In this document: piece by piece, positions 10,947 through 22,145 of the stretch
How the letters are laid out: every line of letters begins with the position of its first letter
Position numbering within the stretch: the first letter of the stretch is position 1
Source: Hyaloperonospora brassicae
Taxonomy: Eukaryota > Oomycota > Peronosporomycetes > Peronosporales > Peronosporaceae
DNA length: 64,000 nucleotides
Direction: 5' to 3'
Assembly: GCA_947650285.1 (NCBI GenBank)
Contig: CANTFL010000479.1
Span: 1 to 64,000 of the forward strand
The notes under the pieces: model-generated
The model's database searches: none
What the model was told of the DNA's origin: nothing
The model's input: only the letters and a program-made list of their open reading frames with translations
Position numbers and translations under genes: made by a program

Positions 10947-12281
10947 ACCGGCAGCCGAGCGCTTTGCAGAATGAGAGGAGGAGCTGCAACACCTCTTCGC
11001 CGCAACGCGTGAAACACCCACGTGTCAGCCAACTTGTAAGCGTCAAGAGAGCCGATTCCGGCGACATTTCGTCAGCTCCCAGGTCTGGTCTCCGTACTTA
11101 CCCGAGCCAGAGAATGAACATGGCCGTGTTGCACGCACAAAACCAGACGTAGACTCAGAGGTCCCAGCTAATCGGGCGCCAGACGTTGCTGCCAATCACG
11201 CAGGTACCACTGCACACGGTGTGTAAAACATCAGCATGTCGGGGCAGACGCAGCTTCACTCTCTGAACGGGCAGGCTCGGGCCAATAGAGACGCAAACGG
11301 AGACGCCCGAACAACAGAGGGCAAAACGTAAAACCAGGTGGCGCTGAAGAACGTTCTTGTGCTGCGCAGAGCAGGTGCAGGGCTGTGGAGACCAACTGAT
11401 CCGAGTCGCAGCGCATGGGAGAAGTGCTGCGATTGTTGCGCATAGCCTGTTGTTCTGCGCCGCCAAGTTTGACCGGGTGCGCTCAAGTCCATGTCTATTG
11501 ACGACACGCAGTTGCAAGCTGAAGATGGTGCGTTCGACTGTCTCACGGAGACAAGTGTTGGGAGACCGATGATCCCCTCAGTTGATGGCTACAGATGGTC
11601 AAATGACGCCCTCGCAGCAACGTCTCTCCAAAGCCCGCGACATTGCTGCACAACAAACGTACAGACGCTTGTGCACGTGACGCGATCCCGCGGCACGCAC
11701 AGGAACGAGACACACGACTGTGTGATGAACACTGCAACACACCCTGCAACAATCCGTACGAAACCACAACGAGGATCGTTGAAGTTGACGTGGTAGCTGC
11801 GTGAACACACGTGTGGTTTGTATCAGTACGTACTGCATGCGCGGAGGGGAAGTGGCTGTCTCCGCTGAGTCCTTCGTCCGTGTGTGACAACACCAGAGAC
11901 TGTGCGCAAGCATCACTCTTACGTGACCAGGCAGTTGTTGCGGTTGTCAGTGAGCGAGCGAATACGGTACGCACACTGATGACAGTGTGAGCGTCCCGTG
12001 CTTGAAAAAGGACTTTCACGTGTTGCACTGACAGTGTGGGCAGCTCCCAAAAAAGACAGAACACGCTCGCTTGACGCCAAAGAGATCTGCATGCATTGCT
12101 CAAAGTTAGCCTCCCCAACTCTTGTTCACGTACACGAATAGTACAACTTCCGACCCATCTACTTGACATACCGCAACACACTATATGATAGAGTATACTC
12201 TTTCTGACAAGCCAAGAAGGTTGTGCAGGCCAAGTGCAAGACCTGGTACAGGTAAGTGCGACCTCACCTGATTGGCTGATG
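10947..12281. other. Intergenic upstream of effector, no gene recognised
   Basis: Includes the presumed effector promoter (10947-11150). A long minus-strand open frame at 11543-12298 exists, but its composition is that of unselected GC-balanced DNA and it matches nothing I know. Confidence 0.45.
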
Positions 12282-12405
12282 ATGTGACAGAATGACACAT
12301 GGGACGAGAGATAGGGGCGCCATGTGACAGGATGTCACATGGGACAAGGAGAGACGGACGTCATGTGACAGGATGTCACATGGGACAGGGAGAGACGGTC
12401 ACCAC
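12282..12405. repeat. Tandem repeat (about 41 bp x 3) with palindromic core
   Basis: Units start at 12282, 12322 and 12363. The last two contain the palindrome CATGTGACA-gga-TGTCACATG (9-bp arms, 3-base loop), followed by ggacaaggagagacgg-type sequence. It may be part of an LTR, since a Copia RNase H fragment lies about 450 bp further on, but LTR ends could not be fixed. Confidence 0.7.
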
Positions 12406-12847
12406 ATGAGACTTGACATGGTAAAGTCGTAGTTTCCGTCTCTGGCCATACATATCGTAGTGTTGTAGAAAGCAAGTTCTTAACACACAATACATTCCCT
12501 TTTACTTCCACTACTTTGCACCAAGTGCACTACTTCACTCTTACACTATACGTATCTTGTCGAGTGGTGGATTGGCGACGGCGTGTGTCAGGAATGACGC
12601 AAGCGCGACTCCATTGAGACGGGCGGGTTTGTTGCAAAAGTACAGTAGAACCCCTCTTAGCTAATACAAGTGGGCGGACGAAAACAAATAGGTTGTAGAG
12701 GACATTAGGTAGGAAGGGTTGGGTAGTCACGAGATCTGCATACAATTGTACAGTATTATGGAGTGCATGGTTGCCACATTGGGCCGAAGCTTCTGGGAGT
12801 AAAGTGCCTGCTGGAAGAGATAAACGTGAGTGTGGCGTTGCCGATGA

Positions 12848-13030
12848 GAATTATGGTGGAACAATCAAGCGGCGTTAAAACAGATTGAGAATGGAGCAAC
12901 GTCCAGTGCGCTGAAGCTTGTGGACGTGAAGATGGAGTTCGTACGTGACACGAGCTCCAAGGGTATTGTGAAGCCCAAAGACGTTGCGACCAAGGAAATG
13001 ATCGCGGCTTGCTTGCCAAGAGTTTGCCGG
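12848..13030 (+). pseudogene. Copia RNase H C-terminal fragment
   Basis: One frame reads NQAALKQIENGATSSALKLV, then DVKMEFVRDTSSKGIVK and VATKEMIAACLPRV. This is the end of a Ty1/Copia RNase H domain (pattern DNQ-ai-la-n ... k-Hid-ryhfvRe ... G-v-v-yv-T--m-AD-lTK). The usual ADILTK is degraded to AACLPR and the frame is short, so this is a relic. No intact LTR or other Copia domain was found next to it. Confidence 0.7.
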
Positions 13031-14009
13031 CGTCGAGGGCTGCAAAGCTCCAAGAGGTGATGGAATTGAAGTAGACGCGGCGCAGCGGGAGGAGTGCTGA
13101 AGGTCGATGCGTCGACGACACGGCACCTGTCGATGAAAGCGGGATCGGAGAAGGGAGAGAGAGAGAGCGAAGGGCCGCTCAGACGTTCCGCGGATCGTTA
13201 AGGTAGACTGGGAGTGTGCATAGTGAGGTTGAATGAGTAAGGAGTGAGAGAAGGCACGCAATCACACAATGCAAAAGTCTGTAAAACACCACAGAATTCG
13301 CACTCGTCCCCTCAGAAGTCACGGTCGATCAAGCGCTTTTCTAATGAGTGACCCGTTTACATATTACATGATCATGTGGCTCCATGCTCGTAGTGATGTG
13401 TATCGCCGACGGTCCTGACTACCTTTTGCCGAAATAACCAGTCAAGCGGTCGTAATAGTTAGATTTTGTCAGCCATTACAGCCGAATGGAACATTACGTC
13501 TACAAGAAATATACCGAAATGATGAAGTCATCCGCGGGACGGTCTAGCCACTAAATACAATTCTTCTGAGTAGACTATTGGTAAGCCTTCAGTAGTCAGG
13601 CAAACGAGATTTCTGCATAGCTTCTCAATATGTTTATAGTCACACACTAAATCATATGCTCTTCCTTTGGCGCGGTCCCTCAATAAAGACGTCCTATTCT
13701 AAACCTCAGCTACTACTATTATAGCACTTTGCTCAACACATCAAAGCATGTGAGTTATGATACTAACATGCGTAGCTTACGGTCTCGTATATCTAGTGAG
13801 CAATACCCGTGACGACGTCAAGACGTCGATGAAGACGCTGTCAAAGCTACGCAGGAAGGCGGCCGTATATGCGCAAATAAAGTGATTGATCGACGGAAAT
13901 CACCTTATAAGGTGTGACGAAGCGATCGATCTGTGTGGTTTCCATATATGCTTTTCATGAAGTAGTCCTCATTCGTTGCCTGCGATATACCATCAAATGC
14001 ATATGGTGT
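13031..14009. other. Intergenic, no gene recognised
   Basis: GA-rich stretch at 13150-13175, otherwise mixed composition. No supported gene. Confidence 0.45.
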
Positions 14010-14152
14010 TCGGACTTTGCTTTACATACAGTTGTCCCTCATGCATTTTACTCGGGCGGAACCATTAACTATGTTCAGTTCGGACTCTGCTTTCCATACA
14101 GTTGTCCCTCGTTCGTCTTATCTGGGCGGAATCGTTGATTATGTTCAAGTTT
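14010..14152. repeat. Tandem duplication, about 72 bp x 2
   Basis: ttcggactttgctttacata at about 14012 and ttcggactctgctttccata at about 14085 start two diverged copies that share cagttgtccctc, the gggcggaa word and the following tatgttca. Roughly 85 percent alike by eye. No coding role seen. Confidence 0.65.
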
Positions 14153-17100
14153 GCTTGACATGTTTAAGGAGACCGCAAATGTCAGTCAGGATATCTAGAG
14201 GCGTACCTACGTGTAAAGATGTGGGAACGAAATGAATGCGATCGGGAAATTGTTTGGCTGATCATATATCGCGATGCTGAGACCCCAGATACGACGTAGC
14301 TTGTTTCAACTTGAGGTTCGAAAATGAATGTGAATGACAGGGTTTCCAGTACCGTTTTACATTTTGTGGTACAAACTGATGGAGCAGTTCGGTCAAGACA
14401 GACCTGTCACCGCATAAATATAATGCCAGGGACAACGACGCTGGTCGACAAATTCAGCGTCCAAGTTTGCGACTAGATGTTTAGGGATCCATGCGACTAT
14501 CAATTTGCGACACCAAAGCGTTCATCAAGCAGTAAAGTCGTTCGAGCTCACCGGTCACAAGACATGTATGTGCATTTTTAATTTCGTCAAATGACCCGCA
14601 TCTACTGCGTACATGTTCTCTGGTCTTCATTGTTGCAAGAACGAGTTGTAAACTTTCATCATATATTGGCCAAATTGTGGCCTTTTTCATGTTTCCGACA
14701 CAAAAAACTGTCCCAAATGCACAATGAGCGAATAACGAAACGTTTATGATGTCTTGAACGGTCAGTCGTTGCAGTGCGATCTGATGGTGGCGATTGTTAC
14801 GTGCTTGGGAACTGCATGCCATCGACTGACCCAGGCAGCGTCTACTCGTTGAGGAAGGCGAAATTGTGCATCCACCGATATCGTTCCAAGTTAGCTGAGT
14901 GTAGTCGTTTACTGGCGTTGACGTACCTCTTTGTGTCATGAGAGCGTATCATCACATCCAGTTCGAACATCTGCCAAAGACGCGTTTGGCTTCTCTTGTC
15001 AGCAGAAGCGATCGAGAAATCTTTGGCCGGGACCTGCAAGCTTTTTGACACTGGATGCATAACCATGTTGGAGTGAAGAAAGGCTAGGACACACAAACGT
15101 TCGTGCGTACTCTTCCGAGCATAGCTCAGAAGCAAAAAGGGTGCTACCGTTTACTGCATTCTTCATCTCGGTTACTCATGACTCCGTAGCATTTGTGCTT
15201 GCAAGGTTGCTCGAAATGCGCTCTTTCTTTTGGATTACCACGTCATTTCCATCGGTAAGTGGATGTATTGTACAGAAACGATCGCAACAAGAGCAAGACG
15301 CGCAATGCAGTGATACGTACGACACTTCCAAGTCTAAAACATAATGCTGCAGCTAGTAAACACTTTGGCGTTCATAGGCAGAACTCACACTCCTATCGTT
15401 GCGTCAGCTAGAGACGCCCAACTCATATGACTTGTAGCGCACGAAAAAAAGGTCGGTCTATAACGGCAGAGCTTTCTCTTCGCATTATTGCCAGTATACT
15501 TACTATCTACAAAGACGGCGACGTCTGTTGCTGTGCAACAAGATCGTTAAGAATGATAGAGAACGAACAGGGTGCATCGACGCCACCCATTCTGACCACA
15601 GCAGTCAGTGCACATAAATGTGAACAGCCACATCGAGGCACACAGCACGACGAAATGTCTGTACGTTAGGGTGTATGATCATCACAATGACACGAGAGGA
15701 GCATTTTGTTCTCCGTGGTGACTTCACATCGCCCGCGATAGTCAAACCTGTACAAATGTTACCACAGCTATTTTTTGTGGGGGCCCACACGCAAAGATGC
15801 CGGCAGGAGCGTACTTCATCCATTGAGAGAGAGGAGTGTATGATATCACGTAAGTGTCTTTGCTGCTCTTGCCTGGTACAATACACCCCTTTCTCAAAAT
15901 GTAGTATGCCAATAGATTCTGGCTGCCGGCGATTCGACGTGTACTCGTACATACACCTTTTCCTCTCTCATGTACGTGAGGTTGGCGTTCGTTGCGCAGT
16001 CTACAAGATAATATAGAAAGCCTTTAGCCATACCTAGTAAGGTGAATTAGAAGCTTACGCAAACACTAAACCTAATGAGTAGATGCTCTACATACTTAAT
16101 ACAATTGATGTCACTCATCTCTAGCCACACTTCGCGCCAATTACGATGTGAAGAGTTGATCAGACGTAGAGCCCACCGCCCGGCCAATGAGATCAGAAAC
16201 TCAGCACTTGACCTCACCGATGTCGTGCGATGACACGCATATAATTGACAATTTTCTACGCTTCACATGCAAAGCTCAAGTCACATGAAGCTCGAGCAAA
16301 GCATGGTGCACATGGTTCGTTTGCATGGCCCGCTTCACCCTCGGCACGCACATTCTCGGAGTAATTTGGCAATTGCGTACTTCCGAGCTCGTTTCCCAGA
16401 GCTTTCAACGCTGACGTCACGAGCTATTGCATAGTTTGCGGACGTTTCGTGCTGCTGTTGCAGGAGTACGCGTTTGGTTACTTTGTTTGATAGAACGATC
16501 GATGCCTGTGAAGTCGCAGTCCTCATATCTGCACTCGAACACGATGCGACATTGACGTTTTCTTCTCTTTCTGACTCTCCATTACACCGTTCACGTCACT
16601 TTTACGACCAATAGTTTTGTAAAAACCATATTCGACTAGCGAAATCTCCGTCTGCTCTCGTTGCAGCTTTGTTTGACTGCCTCACCCGTGGCTTTTCTTT
16701 GCTCCACGTGGTCCGCGGGTTCATTGTTCACGCACATATTCAGGCAACTGATTGAGGCTCGGGCACTGGATCATGCCGCGATTGCACATAAAAGCTAGTG
16801 AGGGCCGATTAGTGGCATCACTGTATACTGCCCAGTCGCCTGACTGGTGTGCTCTTGACATCGTCGTGGTTGGTCGAAACGCACAGACCCCATCTTTTTA
16901 TCACTCTGAAACATTCCCCGCGTAGAAGCGGTACAGTTTTTGCCAGATCGAATCAAATTGTGGAATCACCCACAATAATTACACACTGATGGCGTATTTG
17001 TCCCCCACGACAGCGTTGCATAAACCTCACCGAAACTGTCCTCGCAGCGCTTTACAATGCCACCTTCAAAATAGCACCACAACAGTAACGCAGTAGAATG

Positions 17101-18129
17101 AACGATGGCTTTTTCGAGCTGTTGCGCATACGCAGAAAGCATACGACGAGCAATCAGGCCTCACGCAGCTTTCAGCATATCTATTTTCCCTTGCGAAAAC
17201 AAACGGAAGATCCTGTGGCCTGTGACTCTCTTCTCGTCGCAGACGTGTGGCGACGGATATAACATGTATTGCTTACAATGAATGGTACAAAAAGCGCTTG
17301 ACGCGAAAGAGCGCAACCACCTCGACGTTTGGCTTTCATGTACGTTGATTTCCTTTGCACGCGAGAGGAAACATGTCGCACGAGATGTTTGCCATATCAT
17401 CCTGCTTGTCGCGTCTACGGACCACACATGCAGACACGAGTGTCGCCATCTCTGGCCTGACTTGTTGATCTTTTGTTCGTCTTCGCCGTGGCACCACACG
17501 ATTTTTCCTCGCTACTGGATCTCACGCCGTAACACAGAAGCCGAGCAAAAAGCGCGTTCCAGCATCCACCCACACACTACAACGCTAATCTATTCACTCA
17601 CAGGTCCTTTCAACTACCAGACAGCTAACCGACGATCGCCACACACGTCCTTTGATATTTCTGTATCTATCCCATTCACATCCATCGCTAGCTGCCAAGC
17701 ATCCATAGCTATCGAGCATTCGTTCAAGTAGCCAACAGTCACCGTGCCTCCACTTGATCAGGTTGCACCTTTGCCACGCAAGCACGTGCGTCTCTTCTGT
17801 TCCTCATCACAGTTTCACACGGAAACCACGTCTCGTTGCGTCAGCTGCCGACCGCTCCATGACCGTCCGCGGACTCCATCGCCATGACCCCCTTTCGCTC
17901 TCGCGTCAAAACCGTCTCTCTGGGCGCACACGGCCAAACATGGAAGAGCGACAGGTCCACCCCCTTGTGCGCATTCTATGGGTCCACTTGTGCGCACTCT
18001 CGAGGATCCACTTTTGCGCACTCTCGACTCACTTTTGGATTTGCGCACTCGGACACAGGTCCAATCACATACGCGCGCGCTCTGTAGAGAGGGACACTCA
18101 CTCGCTCTCGCTCGTTTCCCTTCCTCTTC
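14153..18129. other. Intergenic, no gene recognised
   Basis: Several open frames of 60-150 codons on both strands, none with domain resemblance. The minus-strand stretch 14842-15135 (AFLHSNMVMHPVSK, QTRLWQMFELDV) looks somewhat protein-like and might be a decayed gene, but I cannot name it. 17750-18129 is the presumed promoter and 5' UTR region of the gene starting at 18130. Confidence 0.4.
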
Positions 18130-19455
18130 ATGACTGACAAGCGGCAGCTGTCCGCTCGCTGCAGCAAGGGTCCGTACCGAGCAAAGCGCGCGCTTGCTTT
18201 CGGCAGTCCGTCCTCGAGCACCGCCGTGAGCTTCGTCCGTCCTCGTCTCTCGCCAGTCCATCGAAAGAAAAGAGCGCCTACTGACGCTGATGCTACTGAT
18301 GCTGCTCGTACTGCCTTGACGTTCTTGCAGAGTGCACGGGACCGCAACGTGCCAGTTCGCTACGGCAAGTGGGGTCGCGAGGAAGACGCGTACTTGGAGA
18401 AGCTCCTGACGCTCTTCCAAGACGGCGTCCTCGCCAACGTGACGGCCAAGACGACCCTCCGTTCGTGGCTCGCGCACATGCTCAACTGCTGTCCCATGCG
18501 CATCTCCAAGAAGCAAATGCACGGCCGCCAGTTCGAAGGCAAAGCCAAGTACAAACGCCAGAGCAGCAACGTCGACAGCATGACACAGACGCAGTACGAC
18601 CGCTTATGTACCGAGCTCTGGCACGCCCGCGCCGAGTTCCTCAGAGCATGGGCTAACGACGAGTACGCGAGACGCAGCGCCAAGCTCCGAAGATCGACAG
18701 ACGCGACGTTGACCGACTGGTACGACAACGTCCTGCGACTTGTGCCAACGCCCGTGATTGCAAAGCGATCGAGTGTCGTCGAGTGCACGGAGAGGAGAAC
18801 ACCAGTCGAGGAGCTGCGTCAGGAGATGCAGACGGACGCAAAGCGACAGAAAGTCGAGACGCTCGCAGAGACTCGAGCGACGACGTCACTTGAGGCATCG
18901 GCACGGCCACCAGCATCGCCATCGCCAGCTTCAATATCGGCGAGTCAAGAGCCACTGGATACACTGGACGAGCCATGGCAGGTTCCGACACTTCTGGCTG
19001 AGCCGTCGACTGCAGTTGTGACGGCTCTGCCGACTGCGTACTGCACCGACAATAAGTTTGACACGATGACGATGGGCGATTACTGGCTCCACGACTTGGA
19101 CGAGCGGCAACGTGCGGCACAGTGGGCAGCTGACATCTGGCAGAGTCGAGAAGTCGTGCGAGACGCACCAAACGACGTCGAGATGCACGTGTCGTCACAC
19201 GTGTGTGACCAGCAGCAGAACGCCGAGCTCTTGATGTCGCGAGGCGCGTCGCGAGTTTTCATTGACTTCGGAGCTCCAAGTTGCTGGTATGCGGGTGAAG
19301 AGCCGAAGCGCGCACAAAGTGGCGACTGGATGGGCAATCACGACCTGACCGCAGACAGCCTCGCAATGAGTCTCGAGCCGAACGACGTCTTTGGCTGGGG
19401 CGAGTCGTCGCCAGTTGCGTCGATGGCGTACAGCCCGACACTGCAATTCTTGTGA
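18130..19455 (+). CDS. Stramenopile 'PMRISKK' domain protein, 441 aa
   Basis: Single-exon gene from ATG 18130 to the stop at 19453-19455. Residues about 78-140 form the recognisable domain: YGKWGREEDAYLEKLLTLF, DG-LANVTAKTTLRSWLAH and LNCCPMRISKK. I recall this pattern (W-x-EE-x5-Li-x2-F-x-G-x(n)-TLR-x-lA-x-L-x-C-x-PMRISKK) from a family expanded in diatoms and oomycetes. The first part resembles a Myb-like helix, and regulatory or nucleic-acid-binding roles are often presumed but not established. Residues 1-60 are basic (KRALAFGS, HRKKRAP), and 240-290 are Ser/Pro/Thr-rich. The C-terminal 150 residues are acidic with Trp-containing patches (MTMGDYWLHDLDE, DWMGNHDL), which could be an activation region (inference). 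Strong codon bias to G/C third bases supports a real gene. Confidence 0.75.
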   Translation: MTDKRQLSARCSKGPYRAKRALAFGSPSSSTAVSFVRPRLSPVHRKKRAPTDADATDAARTALTFLQSARDRNVPVRYGKWGREEDAYLEKLLTLFQDGVLANVTAKTTLRSWLAHMLNCCPMRISKKQMHGRQFEGKAKYKRQSSNVDSMTQTQYDRLCTELWHARAEFLRAWANDEYARRSAKLRRSTDATLTDWYDNVLRLVPTPVIAKRSSVVECTERRTPVEELRQEMQTDAKRQKVETLAETRATTSLEASARPPASPSPASISASQEPLDTLDEPWQVPTLLAEPSTAVVTALPTAYCTDNKFDTMTMGDYWLHDLDERQRAAQWAADIWQSREVVRDAPNDVEMHVSSHVCDQQQNAELLMSRGASRVFIDFGAPSCWYAGEEPKRAQSGDWMGNHDLTADSLAMSLEPNDVFGWGESSPVASMAYSPTLQFL

Positions 19456-20859
19456 GAGCTGTTCCTGGCGGAGGGAAAACGCCCATGCGTTGGCTTTTAT
19501 ACACAAGCGCGGAGTGCACGCGCTCGCAGACAGACAGACAGACAGACAGACGACATGTGGAAGTCCCTCGTGTGCTTTTGTGAGAATCTTTCCCTTTTCT
19601 CTCTTTTTTCGATCGTGCCTGTTTCGGGCAGTAGAAAAAGGAAGCAGTGTCTTTGTGGTTTCGTAATTAACGTGTGCTGTTTTACATTGGGCAACTCGGA
19701 CTCTCGTAGCTTTTCGTGGCAACCTCCTGCACATGGCGTCATCACGTCACGTGCGCAGCTTCCATCTTCGCGGCCTTTCGGACCGTTTTCTCAGCCTTGA
19801 CACGTTCAGTAATTGAATCTGCGCACTTCCATGCGCGCATCGAAGAAAGATCTCGCGCAGTAGCAAAGCGCGTTGCGATCTTTTCGCATTTCGGACGGGT
19901 GTTGATGCGCACATGTCATGCACGACGCGATATCACTCTGTTAACGTCAGAACCCAAAGCAAAGTGGACGAACACATGTGATGCTCGTGTTTTGTGTGGC
20001 TGTATATGGAGCACGTTGCCCCATACGCGGTGTTTCGTGCAGTGACTTACCTCTGTTGCTAGCTGCGACTGCAACGAACCCACAGGACTACGAAGCTCGT
20101 ATGCCGTGTGGCCAGAACATAACCGAAGCTGGTGTAGGGTGAGCCATGACTACTTGATCGGGAACGAGGCTAGCGTTCATTGCACGCTGGCCAATGATAC
20201 GATGCCTGCGTCACAGTTACGCTGGACGTATACAAAACACGGCAACATACAACGCGGAATACGAGCGATCGATCACCTCTTCACGATCTGACGCCTTGCT
20301 CGAAAGCGCAGGTAAAGCACGTCTTACTAGTGAACAAATGACAAGACAACGATCCAGTAAGAGGTCTAAAGCTTATGTAACACGTCTTACTAGTGGACAA
20401 ACGACGGATTGGCGATCCGGTAGAGGTCGAAAGCGTTGTTAAACTACCGCATGTTCAGACGAAGACGGCATATCTCCGCTTCTCGTCTTATACCGATTAC
20501 TGCAGTGTGCTTGTGGTGAAAAAGAATGCTGTCTGTCTATCTGTCATGCAAAAGAAACGACGTGACAACGAAGACACGGGCACGACAACACGCACTAAGT
20601 CGTGTCGCAGCAGTCGTTTCCGTCTCTCAGCATTTGCATTAGCAGCTGAGCTGTGTCCATGTAAGCAGAGAATGTAGTGCCAGCCAAGCACAAGTGTAGC
20701 CGTGAGACGCTTTCGGGAGAATGAAAACGGGGGAAACGCCGGTCACAATACACGCAAATGCGTGTCATCTACGCGCTGACTCCATTTCGCGAACAACGCA
20801 CTGCATACTGGTACTTCAGTCATCACTTGCGGTGAAACTCGCACACAGTCTCGACTGCG
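19456..20859. other. Intergenic with two simple repeats, no gene recognised
   Basis: A (CAGA)n microsatellite lies at about 19527-19551. At 20310-20437 a unit of about 62 bp (cacgtcttactagtg..acaa..gatcc.gtagaggtc.aaagc) occurs twice with divergence. The first 100-200 bp are the 3' UTR of the 441-aa gene. Confidence 0.5.
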
Positions 20860-22145
20860 CTAGTCGTCTACGAGCATGTACTCGGCGCTGTCCGTCTTAC
20901 CACTTTCCGCGACCATGGTACGCTCTTTCTGCTGCACGGCTGCAAGCCCCTTGCTGGAAATGAGTTCCAGCATGTATGCTGCAAACTCGTCGAGCAGCAC
21001 AGGCCATGCGCCGTTTTCGTCATAGTTGCTCAAGTCCGGTTCAATCTGAAGGCCAAAGTCCAGCACCTGAAGCCACAAGTCCTTCGATACGACACTGCGG
21101 GAGTTTTTGCGGGCATACTGTATCCAATGGCGGTGCCAGCGGAAATGTCCAGGAAGGAGCAACTCCCAAAGGCCAAGAGCCAGCTCCAGGGCTAAACTCT
21201 TCTGAGTGGGATCCTTCGAGAAGCCATATGTGAACTGCACAACCACGACAACCGTGCTGAGCTTTGTCCATAGTGTCTACCCTATCTCTTTTAGCGACGT
21301 AAGCGACGTACCGAATAAATAGTAGCAAAGTGGGCTCGATCTTGCATCTGGCTACGCAGACTTGATAGCTTACCACGTAGATCTTCAATCGAACGACACT
21401 GTAACTTGTGCATTCCACGCCGAAACTCTGTGCGTGTGTAAATGCCCATGGTCTCGGCCTCCATCGCACAGCTCAATGCCAGCATCACGGGGTCCTGGGC
21501 GTCGACACCCAATGCATCACACAATGCCAAGATCCCGTCGTCTGTGATTGCCGCCTCTTCTGCCGGCGGATCTTCGGATACAACGTCCAAACAAACGTAT
21601 AATTTCCATCAACACGTCAATAGCTCACGTGTTTTTCGCAGCTCTTTTGTATCTGTCGTACCTAAAAAGCACGCAAACACTGCATCAATCGCAGCAGTGT
21701 CCTGCTTCTCAAGCTTTTGCTTCTTGTCCGCGCTGTCCCTCTCGACAACCTGCAATAGCCAGCAGATTGGTAACGATGATAAACACACTTCAAGTCAGCG
21801 TCTGAACTTGATGATAGACAAAGCACGAGCTTCTCTAACATTCGTGCCCAAGCTCCTTTTTGTGCTGCACTTGGGACCGCTCTGATGGGTATTGGAATGC
21901 TCCGTCATGTCCATCGTTGCCACATCAGACTGGTACGTTGCATTGGCCTTGATCCGCTCCACTAACTCTGCCTTACGCCCGCTCGTGCGGATACCTGTGA
22001 CACGACATGTCGAGTCATTTCGACCTTTTCTAGCAAAATACCTCTCAAATATAATAACGTCGCACTCGAAATAAAAGCAACAACACCCACCAAAAGTGCG
22101 GCAGATTTCCGTGAGCTCTTTGACTCGGAGACTGGAGAGGTCCAT
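20860..22145 (-). CDS. SAP-domain / DCN1-like (PONY) fusion protein
   Basis: Five exons on the minus strand: 22091-22145, 21994 to about 21800-21870, about 21750 to 21662, 21571-21312 and 21234-20860. Introns 1, 3 and 4 have clear boundaries (gtgggt..cag, gtacga..aag, gtacgt..cag; 77-96 bp) and keep the frame; the exon 2/3 join is uncertain. Exons 1-2 encode a SAP motif, LSSLRVKELTEICRTFG plus IRTSGRKAELVERIKA, a DNA/RNA-binding helix-extended-loop-helix. Exons 3-5 encode a DCN1/DCUN1 domain: AAIDAVFACFL-DPP, ITDDGILALCDALGV, TRTEFRRGM, FTYGFSKDPTQKSLALE, SKDLWLQVLDF and the hallmark NYDENGAWPVLLDEF. Known family role: scaffold E3 for cullin neddylation, binding cullin through the PONY C terminus and the NEDD8 E2. 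Canonical DCN1 carries an N-terminal UBA or lipid signal; a SAP domain in that place is unusual. Predicted length is about 300-310 aa. Confidence 0.85.

Noticed and set aside
11543..12298. Long minus-strand open frame (about 250 codons)
   Set aside because: No domain resemblance, composition like unselected DNA, and it overlaps the palindromic tandem repeat.
12640..12760. Possible pogo/Tc1-like terminus (cagtagaacccctctta)
   Set aside because: No inverted partner, TA duplication or transposase nearby.
17815..18522. Antisense open frame opposite the 441-aa gene
   Set aside because: A shadow of the GC-biased codons of the plus-strand gene. The plus frame has an ATG, a recognisable domain and a clean stop.
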